Origin: SZUA-100 sp965248135
GTDB lineage: Bacteria > Pseudomonadota > Alphaproteobacteria > Rhizobiales > Rhizobiaceae
Assembly (NCBI GenBank): GCA_965248135.1
Contig: CBDFIN010000012.1
Location: forward strand, 744,001-808,000
DNA: 64,000 nt
Reading direction: 5' to 3'
In this document: positions 1 to 9,836 of the stretch, piece by piece
Layout of the letters: each line of letters begins with the position of its first letter
Numbering within the stretch: the stretch's first letter is position 1
Program-made: the position numbers and the translations under genes
The notes under the pieces: model-generated
Told to the model about the DNA's origin: nothing
The model's database searches: none
What the model saw: the letters and a program-made list of their open reading frames with translations, nothing else

Positions 1-504
1 TCTTGGATCGCTTAGCGATAGAATATCACCATATGCCGGCCGTGCGCAGGCCTTCAATGTAGCGCTGCAATACGGCCGGATATGGTCAAAATCACCCGAT
101 GTGTCGTTGTGAAATCTTAAAAGGGATTACCCTGCCGGCGATTTCACGCCTAAAGCCAGACGATTTTGGCTCATATAGCTGGACACCTTCAAAATGATTC
201 GATCAGTATTCTCTTCGCTCACGGCGGGCTCTGCCCGGGCCTCCGCGGGGGCGGCGCAAAGGCGCCGGTCGCTGTGCGCTCCTGATGAGCCATGATCACT
301 TTAAAGTGATCATGCTATTCCACATTCCAAATCCTGATACTCGACAGACCCTAAAGTGTCTGGAAAAATTCATGCAAAAAACCGACTCAACAAAATAGGG
401 CGTATACTCCATATTATCGATCATGCTGCGCATGCAAGACGCATCCTTGATCAATCAGATCTGCTGAAGCAGGCATCGATCAATGTTCAATTGGGAGGAA
501 ATCT
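1..504. other. Upstream region without a supported gene
   Basis: No open reading frame here has family resemblance or a convincing start. The stretch from about 200 to 314 is rich in GC hairpins and ends in a perfect palindrome, which suggests a degenerate intergenic repeat. A ribosome binding site, GGGAGGAAAT, directly precedes the dctP remnant at 505. A short open stretch near 33-90 on the minus strand is bounded by stops on both sides and is not called a gene. Confidence 0.5.
291..314. repeat. 24-nt perfect palindrome
   Basis: The sequence reads identically on both strands, with core GATCACTTTAAAGTGATC. It lies about 190 bp upstream of the dctP remnant and next to a GC-rich hairpin region at about 225-275. 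It could be a dimeric regulator operator, or the end of a degenerate palindromic intergenic repeat. The sequence alone does not decide between these. Confidence 0.6.
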
Positions 505-1107
505 ATGAACAAGATTGTTAATATTCTGGCTGCGTCCGCCCTCGGTTTCGCGTTGATGGCAACCTCGGCTGTGTCTGAAGATTTGAAAATGCTAACCGCT
601 TGGGGTGCAAACTATTCCGGCACGGCCAACATGGCCTATGGCTACGACAAGCTGGTTGCAGAAATCACCGGCGGTAAGGTGAACATAAAACCGAGCGGAC
701 CGGAGGTTGTGCCAACCGGCAAGCAGTTGCAACCCGTCTCTTCCGGTGTGTTTGATCTGATCTACACCCACGGGCTTTACCATACCGGCACCACCGGTGT
801 TGGAGCCGCCGTCGACGCTGTTGACGGCGATATTGAAAAACGGCGGACATCTGGCGTCTAGGAGTGGGTCGATAAACACTATCAGGAAACCCAAAATCTA
901 AAAGTTCTGTCGATACCGACTGCAACTACCGGATTCCGGTTTTTCCTGAAAGCACCAATGGATACAGGGAATAAATTGAATGGCATGAAAATCCGCGCCC
1001 TTCCCTCCTATCGAAAAACTTGTCGGTTCACTTGGCGGCACGGCAGTGGTCATACCATTCGGGGAACTTTACTCGGCTGCGGAAAAAGGCGTGATAGACG
1101 GCCTTGC
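505..1107 (+). pseudogene. dctP remnant, TRAP transporter solute-binding protein
   Basis: This was the periplasmic binding protein of a DctP-type TRAP transporter. It opens with a good Shine-Dalgarno (GGGAGGAAAT) and a signal peptide (MNKIVNILAASALGFALMA). The frame is stopped by TAG at 859-861, where a Trp codon fits the family (SGV-W-EWVDKHY). Reading continues in the same frame through the typical LSIPTATTGFRFFLKAP segment. It then shifts by one base in the A5 run at 1014-1018, and the family text resumes in the new frame (LVGSLGGTAVVIPFGELYSAAEKGVIDGLAWP, written here only to show the match in short pieces). After that it runs directly into dctM sequence. The 3' end of dctP is missing. 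One nonsense change, one indel and one deletion make this a true pseudogene. Confidence 0.85.
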
Positions 1108-2395
1108 TTGGCCTGGCAGTCCTGTTCGCGCTTTTTCTTTCCGGCGCGCCGATCTTTCTGGCATTTTTGGTAGCCATCATTGTTGGTGTTTACTCTATTA
1201 TCGGCCCTGCCGGATTTCCGATGTTTGCCAACAGCATTCTCGATACGGTGTCGATCACCTCACCGGCTTCCATCCCGCTTTTTATCCTTATGGGCGAGTT
1301 GTTGTTTCGATCGGGCAAAATGGATGTGCTGTTTGATTCCATCGCCAAGCTTGTGGGCCGGGTGCGCGGTCGTCAATATGTTCTCGTGGCTGTATTATCC
1401 GCCGTCTTTGGCGCGCTTTCGGGTGTTGCTATGGCGGTTGCGGCAATGCTGGGCCGAGCCATTATGCCGGGCATGGAAGCCGCGGTTACGATCGTGATAT
1501 TGCCGCCGGATTGATTGTCGGTGGCGCCAGTCTTGCACCAATCATCCCACCAAGCCTGCTAGCAATAATCGTTGGCTCGATCGCTGATGTATCGATAGCC
1601 AAACTGCTGGTGGCGGGGGTTGTTCCGGGTCTGTTTCTGGGTGGCATATTTCTTATCTATGTCTTTGTCCGTATCGCTATGAAGCCTGGCCTGGCACCGG
1701 CGAGCGTGGCGGGCGAGCGCGCCGATGTCACCATTGGCGAACAGATCTTGGCGCTGGTTCGCACCTTGCCCTTCGTCATCGTGATTTTCTCGGTAATGGG
1801 ATTTATCATGCTGGGCATCGCCACACCGTCGGAATCGGCTGCAACCGGTGTGGTTGGCGCGCTGGTGACCGTGGCCATTTATCGTAATCTTAGCATCAAA
1901 ATGATTTGGCAATCGACCATGGCGTCGATTACAGTGTTGGCGATGATCCTTGCGATCATGGCAATGTCAAAGATGTTTACCCAATTGCTGGCCTTCACCG
2001 GCGCGACAAGCGAACTGGTTCAACTGGTGGCAAACCTTGGCTACGGGCCAACCGTCATGTTGTTAATCATGCTGGCGGTACCGTTTCTATTGTGCATGTT
2101 CATCGACACGATCGCTGTTATCTTGTTGACAATTCCCATTTATCAGCCCGTGGTCAACAGTCTGGAGTTCGATCCGGTGTGGTTCTGGCCGTTGTTCTTG
2201 ATCAATATCACACTGGGTGCGATCACGCCGCCGTTTGGATACACATTATTTGCCTTCAAAGCCGTTGCACCCAATATGAGTATCAGTGATGTCTATAAGT
2301 CGACCTGGCCCTTTGTTATTCTTTTCCTCATCAGCATTATCGGCATCATTATCTTCCCGCAAATCGCCACCTGGCTGCCAAGTCTGGTCGGTTAG
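1104..2395 (+). pseudogene. dctM remnant, TRAP transporter large permease
   Basis: This encodes most of the many-pass large membrane subunit of a DctM-type TRAP transporter. The first readable part lacks only the start codon and a few residues, which were lost with dctQ in the deletion that fused it to dctP near 1105. A one-base loss near 1478-1481 breaks the frame: the family segment GME-A-RGYDRDIAAGLIVGG needs one more base. From 1511 the remaining roughly 294 residues are intact, with the usual SLAPIIPPS and ITPPFGYTLFAFK motifs. The small permease dctQ is absent. The 3' end overlaps fbiC convergently by 4 bp. Confidence 0.85.
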
Positions 2396-4742
2396 GCTAA
2401 AATCGCTGTCGGGTTGCGCCCCACGAAAGATGCTGCAGCGCGCGCCTTGTCCACGTTGGCATAAAGCGTTGTTCGCTGGCGTGATGGCCTTGCCAGAGTA
2501 GCCAACAGATTTTCCATCGCCTGCGGCGTCATCTCCTGTCCGTGGGTGGAACCTGCTGCCCGCGTGATGCTTTCATCCATCAAGGTGCCTCCGATATCAT
2601 TTGCCCCTGCCCTAAGGCAAGCAGCAACGCCGTCCACACCAAGCTTGACCCACGAGGCCTGGATATTGGTAATATGCGGATGAAGCACCAATCGTGAAAC
2701 GGCGTGGATCAAGATGGTTTCGCGCCAGGTGGGTCCCTTGCGTGACATACCCTTGAGGAAAATTGGCGCTTCCATGTGAACAAATGGCAGGGGCACGAGT
2801 TCTGTGAAGCCGCCAGTCTTTAGCTGTTGTTGGCGCAGGCGCAATAGGTGCCGCGCCCAATTGAGCGGCTTGTCGATATGACCGAACATTATCGTTGCCG
2901 TTGTCTTCAAGCCCATCCGATGGGCAGTGTCGATAACCTGCAGCCATTGTTTCGTGCTGATCTTGTCCGGGCACAGCGAAGAGCGCACTTCATCGTCGAG
3001 AATTTCAGCTGCAGTGCCCGGTAAACTGCCAAGACCGGCATCAATCAGCAATTCCAGAAATCCGGCGATTTCCATGCCAAGTGTCTGCGCACCCTGACTG
3101 ATTTCCAGGGGTGAGAAAGCGTGGATATGCATTTGTGGCAATGCTGATTTGATGGCAGCCACAATGTCAAGATAGGTCTGTCCGGTGTAATCTGGATGAA
3201 TGCCACCTTGCAGACATACCTCGACCGCGCCACGGTCCCAGGCACTTTGGGCCCGGGCGACAATCTCTTCAAGATCAAGATTATAGGGTTTGCCGCGCAA
3301 ACCCGCCTGTGTCTTGCCCTTTGAAAAAGCACAAAAACGGCATTTGAAATAGCAGATGTTGGTGTAATTAATATTGCGGGTAACGACGTAGCTAACGGTA
3401 TCACCGTTTACCTTGCGGCGCAGGTGATCTGCCGCACTGGTGATCTGTGTTACTTCGCCGTCACGGGCAGCAAGAAGCCGGACGACATCGTTGGCGCTTA
3501 ATTCATCGCCGTCGCAAGCCCGGCTGATAATTTGAGCAAAACTGCCATCGCGTGTAAAGCCCGGCGTTGCGGTCAATGGAGGCAGCGCATGTTGCGTTTC
3601 CCCTGGTGCCCAATCATCGCTACGGGCAAACCCGGCAGCATCAACCGCTTTCAATACGGACGGGCGCATTGTGGGCGCCAACCATGTCGCTGAATCTTGT
3701 GCAAATGGTGGATGTATCGCCAGGCGTTCAACCAGCAGCTTGCCGCCGCCGGCGGTTTGTCTGGCAAGATCGTCAAGCTGCGGCCATCGGGCTTCAGGGT
3801 TGACGTGATCGGGCGTAATAGGTGACACACCACCCCAATCATTCAAACCTGAAGCGATCAGTTCTAAAATGCCATTCAAAGACAGGTTCGGTGGCGCCTG
3901 AATGGTCATCTTCGGGCCAAAGATCACCCGGGCTACTGCGATGGTCCACTGCAGTTCGGCAAGCGGGGGCTCCGGCGCATTGTGCATTATCGTCCCCGGT
4001 TTGGCACGAAAATTCTGAATGATGATCTCCTGGATGTGACCGTAAGTCTCGTGCAGGACTCGCAGCGCCAACAGGCTTTCGATACGCTCGTGCCGGGTTT
4101 CACCAATGCCGATCAGAATGCCACTGGTGAACGGAACTTTTTGGCGGCCGGCCTCAGCGATGGTTACCAGGCGCAATTCAGGCTCCTTGTCAGGTGAACC
4201 AAAATGACAGCTCCCCTTGCCATCAACCTTTTCGACGTGCTTTCCACCATCAGACCCATGGAAACGGAAACCTCGTGTAACGCAGAAATTTCACCGGCGG
4301 TCATGATGCCGGGGTTGAGATGCGGCATTAATCCGGTTTCTTCAAACACCAGCTGGGCCATTGCGCGCAGATATTCAATCGTCGCTTCATAGCCGTTTTC
4401 TTGCAGCCATTGGCGAGCACTGTTGTAGCGAAGTTCCGGCTTGTCCCCCAAGGTAAACAGTGCCTCCTTGCATCCGGCCTTGTGGCCGGCACGGGCAATA
4501 TCAAGCACCTGTTCTGGCGTTAGATAGGCGGCCTCAAGATTTTTTGACGTCTTGGCGAAAGTGCAATAGTGGCAAACATCGCGGCAAAGCTGGGTGAGCG
4601 GAATGAACACCTTGCGTGAATAGCCGATCAGACGACCATGACCCTGATCGCGCTGTTCAACGGCGCGTGCAATCAAGTTTTCAACTGGCTGATCAAGCAG
4701 ATCAAGCGCCGCGTGGGCACTGATTGGAACATGCTGGATCAT
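2392..4742 (-). pseudogene. fbiC (cofGH), F420 deazaflavin synthase, frameshifted
   Basis: FbiC joins two radical-SAM halves, CofG and CofH, which build the 7,8-didemethyl-8-hydroxy-5-deazariboflavin chromophore of coenzyme F420 from tyrosine and a flavin precursor. The N-terminal half (4742 to about 4200) has the cluster motif CRDVCHYC. The C-terminal half has CYFKCRFC. Both are the CX3CX2C [4Fe-4S] sites. The frame breaks at the run at 4213-4216: restoring one G (minus strand) gives ARG-SCHFGSPDKEPELRL, the normal CofG text. Total coding length of about 783 codons fits proteobacterial FbiC. The ATG overlaps the TAA of the upstream remnant by one base, so the two were translationally coupled. 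F420 genes are uncommon in alphaproteobacteria and probably acquired horizontally (inference). Confidence 0.88.
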
Positions 4743-4884
4743 TACGCTGCCCCCCGGCCGGAGCCGCGCAACGACCCAAGTAAGGCGATCCGGCGAAGGA
4801 ACGCGCCGGTTGCACCGCCAGGATTGTGGCTCATCAATTTAATCAAATTATCCGGCGTATCAATATGTTGTGCCATCAAGGGAG
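4742..4884 (-). pseudogene. Possible fbiD/cofC 3' remnant cut by the IS
   Basis: A 44-residue reading frame (ATG at 4876) ends in TAA overlapping the fbiC start, a typical operon junction. It contains HIDTPDNLIKLM followed by GGATGAFLRR. This resembles the (D/H)IDTPEDL tail of MobA-like nucleotidyltransferases such as CofC/FbiD, the 2-phospholactate/phosphoenolpyruvate guanylyltransferase of F420 synthesis. The rest of the gene is not on the far side of the IS3 element: the flank after 6269 does not continue the family. The assignment rests on a short motif and the neighbour, so it is tentative. Confidence 0.45.
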
Positions 4885-4935
4885 TGAACCGCCCCGGGTT
4901 TACCGGAGGCTCCAAAGATAGGATGACTTGGAGCT

Positions 4936-5310
4936 ATGGAAAAGAACAAGAGATCGAAGAGATATTCACCTGAAGTGCGTGCGCGTGCCGTTCGGATGGT
5001 GTTGGAACATCAACAAAATTATGACAGTCAGTGGTCGGCGATTTCTGCAATTGCACCCAAAATTGGCTGCACGGCAGAAACGCTTCGCAAATGGCTTCGT
5101 CAGGAAGAGACGGACATTGGCTTGCGTGATGGCGTTACAAGCGATGAGCGCGAGCGCATCAAAGCGTTGGAACGCGAAGTCCGGGAATTGCGTCAGGCCA
5201 ATGAAATTCTCAGGAAAGCGTCTCGCGTTGACCTTGTCACTCGAACCAATGGCGTTTTGGCGGTCAACTTTGCCCAGGCGGAGCGAGCCATGATTGTGGG
5301 CGCCCACTGA
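4936..5310 (+). CDS. IS3-family OrfA (helix-turn-helix transposase subunit)
   Basis: This 124-residue protein begins MEKNKRSKRYSPEVRARAVRM. It shows the OrfA layout: an HTH (SAIAPKIGCTAETLRKWLRQ, residues about 35-55), then a leucine-zipper coiled coil (IKALEREVRELRQANEILRKAS, about 75-97). After KAS the family normally continues with two residues and FAQAELDRP. Here about 15 extra residues intervene before FAQAE, and the frame then ends early. The usual -1 frameshift link to OrfB is therefore broken. Confidence 0.85.
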   Translation: MEKNKRSKRYSPEVRARAVRMVLEHQQNYDSQWSAISAIAPKIGCTAETLRKWLRQEETDIGLRDGVTSDERERIKALEREVRELRQANEILRKASRVDLVTRTNGVLAVNFAQAERAMIVGAH

Positions 5311-5314
5311 GAAG

Positions 5315-6231
5315 ATGAAGATGTTTATCGATGATCATCGTGATGATCACGGGCCACTGTTATATTCTGGCCAATCTGCAAAGTGTTGCCGATCGCCCCT
5401 TCAACATATCATTCCCATGCAGCTATTGCCCGTGATCCCAGTCTGGCCAGTGATCGCGCCAAACGAGATGCAGAGTTGCGCCCTGAGGTCCAGCGTGTTT
5501 GGGATGACAATCATGAAGTCTACGGGGTACGTAAAGTCTGGCGACAGATGCAGCGAGAGGATTTTGATGTCGCGCGTTGTACTGTGGAGCGGTTGATGAA
5601 ACAGCTTGGAATACAGGGCGTTATCAGAGGAAAAATCCTCAAGACAACCCACAGCAATCCTTCCGCCCCGTGTCCACGCGACCATGTGAACAGAAAATTC
5701 AACGCTCCTGCACCCAATATGCTGTGGGTGAGTGATTTTACCTTTGTGTCAACGTGGCAGGGATTTGCCTATGTCGCTTTCATCATCGATGTATTTGCCC
5801 GGCGGATTGTTGGCTGGCGGGTGTCACGCTCTGCCAAAACGGACTTCGTTCTGGATGCTCTGGAACAGGCTCTTTATGATCGACGGCCGGTTCAACAAGA
5901 CGGGCTGATCCATCACAGTGACCGGGGCGTTCAGTATGTCTCGATCCGCTACACCGAGCGGTTGGCCGAGGCCGGGATTGAGCCATCCGTTGGCAGTGTC
6001 GGCGACTCATATGACAACGCCTTGGCCGAAACCATCAATGGACTTTACAAGGCCGAAGTCATTCATCGAAAGAGTTCATGGCGCAGCATTGATGATGTTG
6101 AAATGGCGACCCTCAAATGGGTTGACTGGTTCAACAACCGTCGCCTGCTGGAACCAATCGGAAATATTCCGCCCGCTGAAGCAGAGGAGCTGTACTATGC
6201 ACAGATAAACCAGTTAGAATTAGTCGCATAA
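5315..6231 (+). pseudogene. IS3-family OrfB transposase (rve/DDE), N-terminus out of frame
   Basis: The catalytic half carries the DDE triad: D in WVSDFTFV, D in IHHSDRGVQYVS and E in SYDNALAETINGLYKAE. The natural start, MKMFIDDHRDDHG at 5315, is in frame 2, while everything from ICKVLPIAPSTYH (about 5370) is in frame 1. Family alignment from memory suggests about 11 extra bases between HG and ICKV. Removing this insertion and the matching one before 5315 puts OrfB in the -1 frame relative to OrfA, as expected for IS3 elements. Confidence 0.75.
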
Positions 6232-6358
6232 ACAAACTAATCAGCCTCCGGTAAACCCGGGGCGGTTCAGCGTCTGGCCAAAGCCCTTGGAAACTCCGGT
6301 CATATGAGTCAATATCCACTTTTCTTGGTACAACTTGCAGTGATTGGGATATTCGGCA

Positions 6359-7156
6359 ATGGAAGAAACCACACAACCTTCGCCATACACGCCACCAAAA
6401 ATGCCGGAAATCAATCAGATTTCCAAAGATGATATCATCGCTTCGGTGAAGGCAGGCCTTGCTGATTTTCTTGCTGCCCCTTTGTTCGGCCTGTTTTTCG
6501 GCGGTATATATGTGCTTGGTGGCTTGATCATTGTCGCGTCACTGACCGCTTTGGAGATGGGCTGGATGATTATCCCGGTCGCCATCGGATTTCCACTGGT
6601 AGGACCATTTGTTGCCGTTGGACTATATGAAGTCAGCCGGCGACGAGCTTCGGGTAGACCGTTGAAATGGCAGGAAATTCTGCTGGTAGTGGTGCAGCAA
6701 AGAGAGCGGCAATTCGGCTGGATGGCTTTTGTGATTCTGTGTATATTCTGGATCTGGTTGTTTCAGGTGCGTATTCTTTTTGCGATTTTTCTGGGCTTCA
6801 AGTCTTTCACAAACATCTATTCCTTCATCGAAATCATCACAACGACCTCCGAAGGTCTTGGATTTTTGGCCGTCGGCTCTATCATCGGCGCGATCCTTGC
6901 CTATGTCTTATTTTCATCGACTATAATAGCCATTCCACTTTTGCTTGACCGTGATATCGATGTGGTTTCAGCCATCATCACCAGCTTTAAGACTGTGGCC
7001 AAAAATCGAATCGTATTGACTAGCTGGGGAGTGGTGATTGCGGTGCTTGCTTTTCTCGCCCTCTTGCCGGCGTTTTTGGGCATCATCGTGGTTTTGCCAA
7101 TTCTCGGCCACACGACGTGGCATTTATATACGAGAGCGATTGTTCCGGTGGCTTGA
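6359..7156 (+). CDS. DUF2189 integral membrane protein
   Basis: This 265-residue inner-membrane protein has about six hydrophobic segments, starting around residue 40 (LFGLFFGGIYVLGGLIIVAS). The first half matches the DUF2189 pattern, with a short amphipathic leader, paired helices and the polar loop LYEVSRRRASGRPLKW. I chose ATG 6359 rather than the in-frame TTG at 6344 because the family leader begins near the polar stretch and no ribosome binding site favours the TTG. The function of the family is not established. It stands alone between the IS3 element and xseA. Confidence 0.75.
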   Translation: MEETTQPSPYTPPKMPEINQISKDDIIASVKAGLADFLAAPLFGLFFGGIYVLGGLIIVASLTALEMGWMIIPVAIGFPLVGPFVAVGLYEVSRRRASGRPLKWQEILLVVVQQRERQFGWMAFVILCIFWIWLFQVRILFAIFLGFKSFTNIYSFIEIITTTSEGLGFLAVGSIIGAILAYVLFSSTIIAIPLLLDRDIDVVSAIITSFKTVAKNRIVLTSWGVVIAVLAFLALLPAFLGIIVVLPILGHTTWHLYTRAIVPVA

Positions 7157-7225
7157 GCCATCGCGTAAATCGCTTTCGCCGGTAATTGCGATAAGTACTT
7201 CAAATTAATTGCCGTTCAGCAGGAA

Positions 7226-8800
7226 TTACGACCGATCAAACAACGACCCTTGGGTGGAATCACCTGGTTTTTTGTGTTGAGCGGTCTTCTTTTTTGGTGC
7301 TGCGCTCTTTGGCTTGCTACCATTGATAGTCGCGCCAATCTGGCCGTCGTGCATTTCTATTGCTACAGGCATGCCGGCGCCCATTGAAGCCACAGTGGTT
7401 AGCGGTTTTTTGCCGGCATCCCTGATTAGGGCAAAACCGCGATCCAGGACACTTTGATGCGACAGACTGCGCAGCATTCTCGCCAACTCGCCAAAGCGCG
7501 CTTGCAATTGTCCCTTATTGGCCAAAAACGCCCGCTCGGTTCGGCTTTCCAGTTCGCTAAAGCGGGTTTTTTCGTGGCCAATACGTGACAGCAGCAGGCG
7601 AGAATCCAGCCGCGCCCTGTGGACTTCCAACCGCGCACGCTTGGCCTGGCAAAGTGCCGCCAGTCCCCTGGCGCAATCGAGCGAAGTGCGCAACAATCGC
7701 TCTCGCTGCAATTGTAACATGGCGGTCACATTGCGCCGCGAAAGCCTGGACGCAACCCGCTCGAAATTATTGCGGGCTTGGCGCGCTCCAGCAGTCAGAG
7801 CCCGCGACAGCCGCCCGGCGGCCTCATCGAAACGGCGGCGGGGCAGCGCCAACAGCAGATCGGGAGCCGGCAGGGCGCGGACAAGGCCGCGCAGGGTGGA
7901 CCGGTTTTGCCGGTAAAGGCGGACCTGCGCCCGGTTCAGCCGCATCGCCAGGTCGGCGAGTTGCGATTCCAGTTCTGCCTTGACCGGAACGGCTTTTTCC
8001 GCCGCAGCGGTTGGTGTCGGCGCCCGCCAGTCGGCGGCATGATCAACCAATGTCCAGTCGGTTTCATGGCCAACGGCCGAAATCAGCGGGATCATCGAAC
8101 CGGCAGCGGCCCGCACCAGGCCCTCATCATTAAAGCCCCAAAGGTCTTCAAGACTGCCGCCACCACGTGCCACGATGATGACATCCGGTCTCGGCAGCGG
8201 CCCGTCCTCTGCCATCTCATTAAATCGGCGGACACCATTAGCGACCTCCGCCCCACTGGTCTCGCCCTGCACACGAACCGGCCAAACCAATACGCGCACC
8301 GAAAAACGATCAGCCAAGCGATGCAATATATCACGGATTACCGCGCCGGTTGGTGATGTGATCACTCCAATGGTTTGCGGCATAAAGGGCAGCAATTGCT
8401 TGCGATTTTCATCAAAAAGCCCTTCAGCCGCGAGCTTTTTGCGCCGCTCTTCCAGCAGCGCCATCAAGGCGCCGGCCCCGGCCGGTTCCAGATTGTCGAT
8501 GACGATCTGGTATTTCGAACTTCCCGGATAGGTCGTCAGTTTGCCGGAAGCGATCATCTCAAGACCTTCTTCGGGCATGAATTTCAACCTTGCCGCCACC
8601 CCCCGCCAGATCACCGCCTCTAGCCGGGCTCTTTCGTCCTTGATGGAAAAATAGCAATGGCCTGATGAATGGGGACCGCGAAAACCGGATATCTCGCCGC
8701 GCACCCGCACATGGCCAAAGGTCTCCTCAACTGTGCGCTTCAGCTTTTGCGAAAGTTCGCTGACGGTCAGTTCCAGGGCGTTGGTTTTGAGTTCGCTCAT
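7226..8800 (-). CDS. Exodeoxyribonuclease VII large subunit
   Basis: XseA is the catalytic subunit of exonuclease VII, which degrades single-stranded DNA to oligonucleotides together with several XseB copies. The N-terminal OB fold spans about residues 10-100 (VRVRGEISGFRGPHSSGHCYF). The catalytic region has GVITSPTGAVIRDI near 145 and VARGGGSLEDLWGFNDE near 215. A long arginine-rich coiled coil follows (about 280-460). The length of 524 exceeds E. coli XseA (about 456) because of a basic, lysine-rich tail. xseB is not in the window. The next gene upstream, a LysR regulator on the same strand, ends 4 bp before this start. Confidence 0.95.
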   Translation of the reverse strand: MSELKTNALELTVSELSQKLKRTVEETFGHVRVRGEISGFRGPHSSGHCYFSIKDERARLEAVIWRGVAARLKFMPEEGLEMIASGKLTTYPGSSKYQIVIDNLEPAGAGALMALLEERRKKLAAEGLFDENRKQLLPFMPQTIGVITSPTGAVIRDILHRLADRFSVRVLVWPVRVQGETSGAEVANGVRRFNEMAEDGPLPRPDVIIVARGGGSLEDLWGFNDEGLVRAAAGSMIPLISAVGHETDWTLVDHAADWRAPTPTAAAEKAVPVKAELESQLADLAMRLNRAQVRLYRQNRSTLRGLVRALPAPDLLLALPRRRFDEAAGRLSRALTAGARQARNNFERVASRLSRRNVTAMLQLQRERLLRTSLDCARGLAALCQAKRARLEVHRARLDSRLLLSRIGHEKTRFSELESRTERAFLANKGQLQARFGELARMLRSLSHQSVLDRGFALIRDAGKKPLTTVASMGAGMPVAIEMHDGQIGATINGSKPKSAAPKKKTAQHKKPGDSTQGSLFDRS

Positions 8801-8804
8801 TTGG

Positions 8805-9737
8805 TCAATTTACCGCACCGTTGGTCTGGGTGACGTAATTGCCCGTTGCCAGGGCACTATCTTGAAAAACCTTGATATCATTACCACTGCCAAGACTTTC
8901 ACGCACATGGTTTGCCATGGCTTCCACAGCCTTGTTGGTCGCATTGCTGGAGCGGATCATGGCAATTTTTGCTGCCGGAATGGGCGGAAAGCCGTCTTTT
9001 TCAGTGAGAATTCGCATGCCCGGCTGGACTGCGGATTCCGGCAGCAAAGAAACGGCCAGACCGCTCAACACGGCCGATGCAAGCACCATCGAAGACCAGC
9101 TTGAATAGAGTAGCCGATGATGGCGCCCCATCTTGCCCAGCGCCGAAAGGCCCCATTGTCGCCACTGGCAGGTCTGTCTGCCAAAGGCCACCGGCAAGAT
9201 CGGCTCTTCGTGGGCCACATGCCGGTCGGATGTAACCCAGTAAATCGGCTCCTTGCGCAATATCTCCGAACCCGCCATTCGCGCATCCCGGGTAACGATT
9301 GCCAGGTCCAGTTCGTTGTGACTAATCAATTCCAGCAGATTGGAAGAGGGCTCACAGATGATTGACACTTCGACCATCGGGTTTGAACCGGCAAAGCGGC
9401 CAAGAATTTCCGGCAGATAGCGGTTGGCATAGTCGTCTGGCATGCCGATGCGGACACTGCCAAGCAAGGTATCAGGGTCGAAGGCGGCGAGCGTTTGACC
9501 GGAAAGTTCTACCATGCGCCTTGCATAGGCGAGCAGGCGCTCGCCATGTTCGCTCAACGATACCGTCCTGCCAACCCGGTGAAACAGCGTTTGACCCAGC
9601 TGTTCTTCCAGCCGCTTGATCTGCATGGAAACCGCCGACTGGGTTTTATGCACATTACCGGCAGCCCGGGTGAAACTGCCAGTGTCCACCACCGCCAAAA
9701 AGGTTTGAAGACAGTCAATATCCAAAGGGGCCGGCAT
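8805..9737 (-). CDS. LysR-family transcriptional regulator
   Basis: This is a 310-residue LTTR. The N-terminal winged HTH covers residues about 5-62 (FLAVVDTGSFTRAAG, then SAVSMQIKRLEEQLG). A periplasmic-binding-like effector domain follows from about 90. I chose ATG 9737, whose GGAG lies six bases upstream, over the in-frame ATGs at 9743 and 9767. It is divergent from the DUF1127 gene with about 100 bp between, the classic LysR geometry, so the DUF1127 gene or itself is the likeliest target. The effector is unknown. Confidence 0.85.
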   Translation of the reverse strand: MPAPLDIDCLQTFLAVVDTGSFTRAAGNVHKTQSAVSMQIKRLEEQLGQTLFHRVGRTVSLSEHGERLLAYARRMVELSGQTLAAFDPDTLLGSVRIGMPDDYANRYLPEILGRFAGSNPMVEVSIICEPSSNLLELISHNELDLAIVTRDARMAGSEILRKEPIYWVTSDRHVAHEEPILPVAFGRQTCQWRQWGLSALGKMGRHHRLLYSSWSSMVLASAVLSGLAVSLLPESAVQPGMRILTEKDGFPPIPAAKIAMIRSSNATNKAVEAMANHVRESLGSGNDIKVFQDSALATGNYVTQTNGAVN

Positions 9738-9836
9738 GGTCATCTCCATCAATATTGTTGATGCCATCTATTACCAACATTCGTTTGACTGATCAATGGC
9801 AATCGGCCAAAATGCCCTGGATGAAAGGAGCCTGTG

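Larger units (their letters stand above)
4885..6269. mobile_element. IS3-family insertion sequence, 1385 bp
   Basis: The terminal inverted repeats are a perfect 27 bp. They begin TGAACCGCCCCGGGTTTACC at 4885 and are mirrored at 6243-6269, with the expected TG...CA ends. Two transposase frames lie between them. The flanks (GAG left, GCG right) do not form a clean 3-bp target duplication, so a rearrangement or mutation after insertion is likely. The element sits in the remnant upstream of fbiC. The orfA/orfB junction is disturbed and this copy is probably inactive. Confidence 0.9.

Noticed and set aside
1..120. Possible gene remnant on the minus strand
   Set aside because: Only about 20 residues lie between two stops, too little to identify or to distinguish from chance.
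6270..6358. Continuation of the fbiD-like gene on the far side of the IS3 element
   Set aside because: Joining the flanks in frame gives a short reading frame, but the added residues do not resemble a nucleotidyltransferase.
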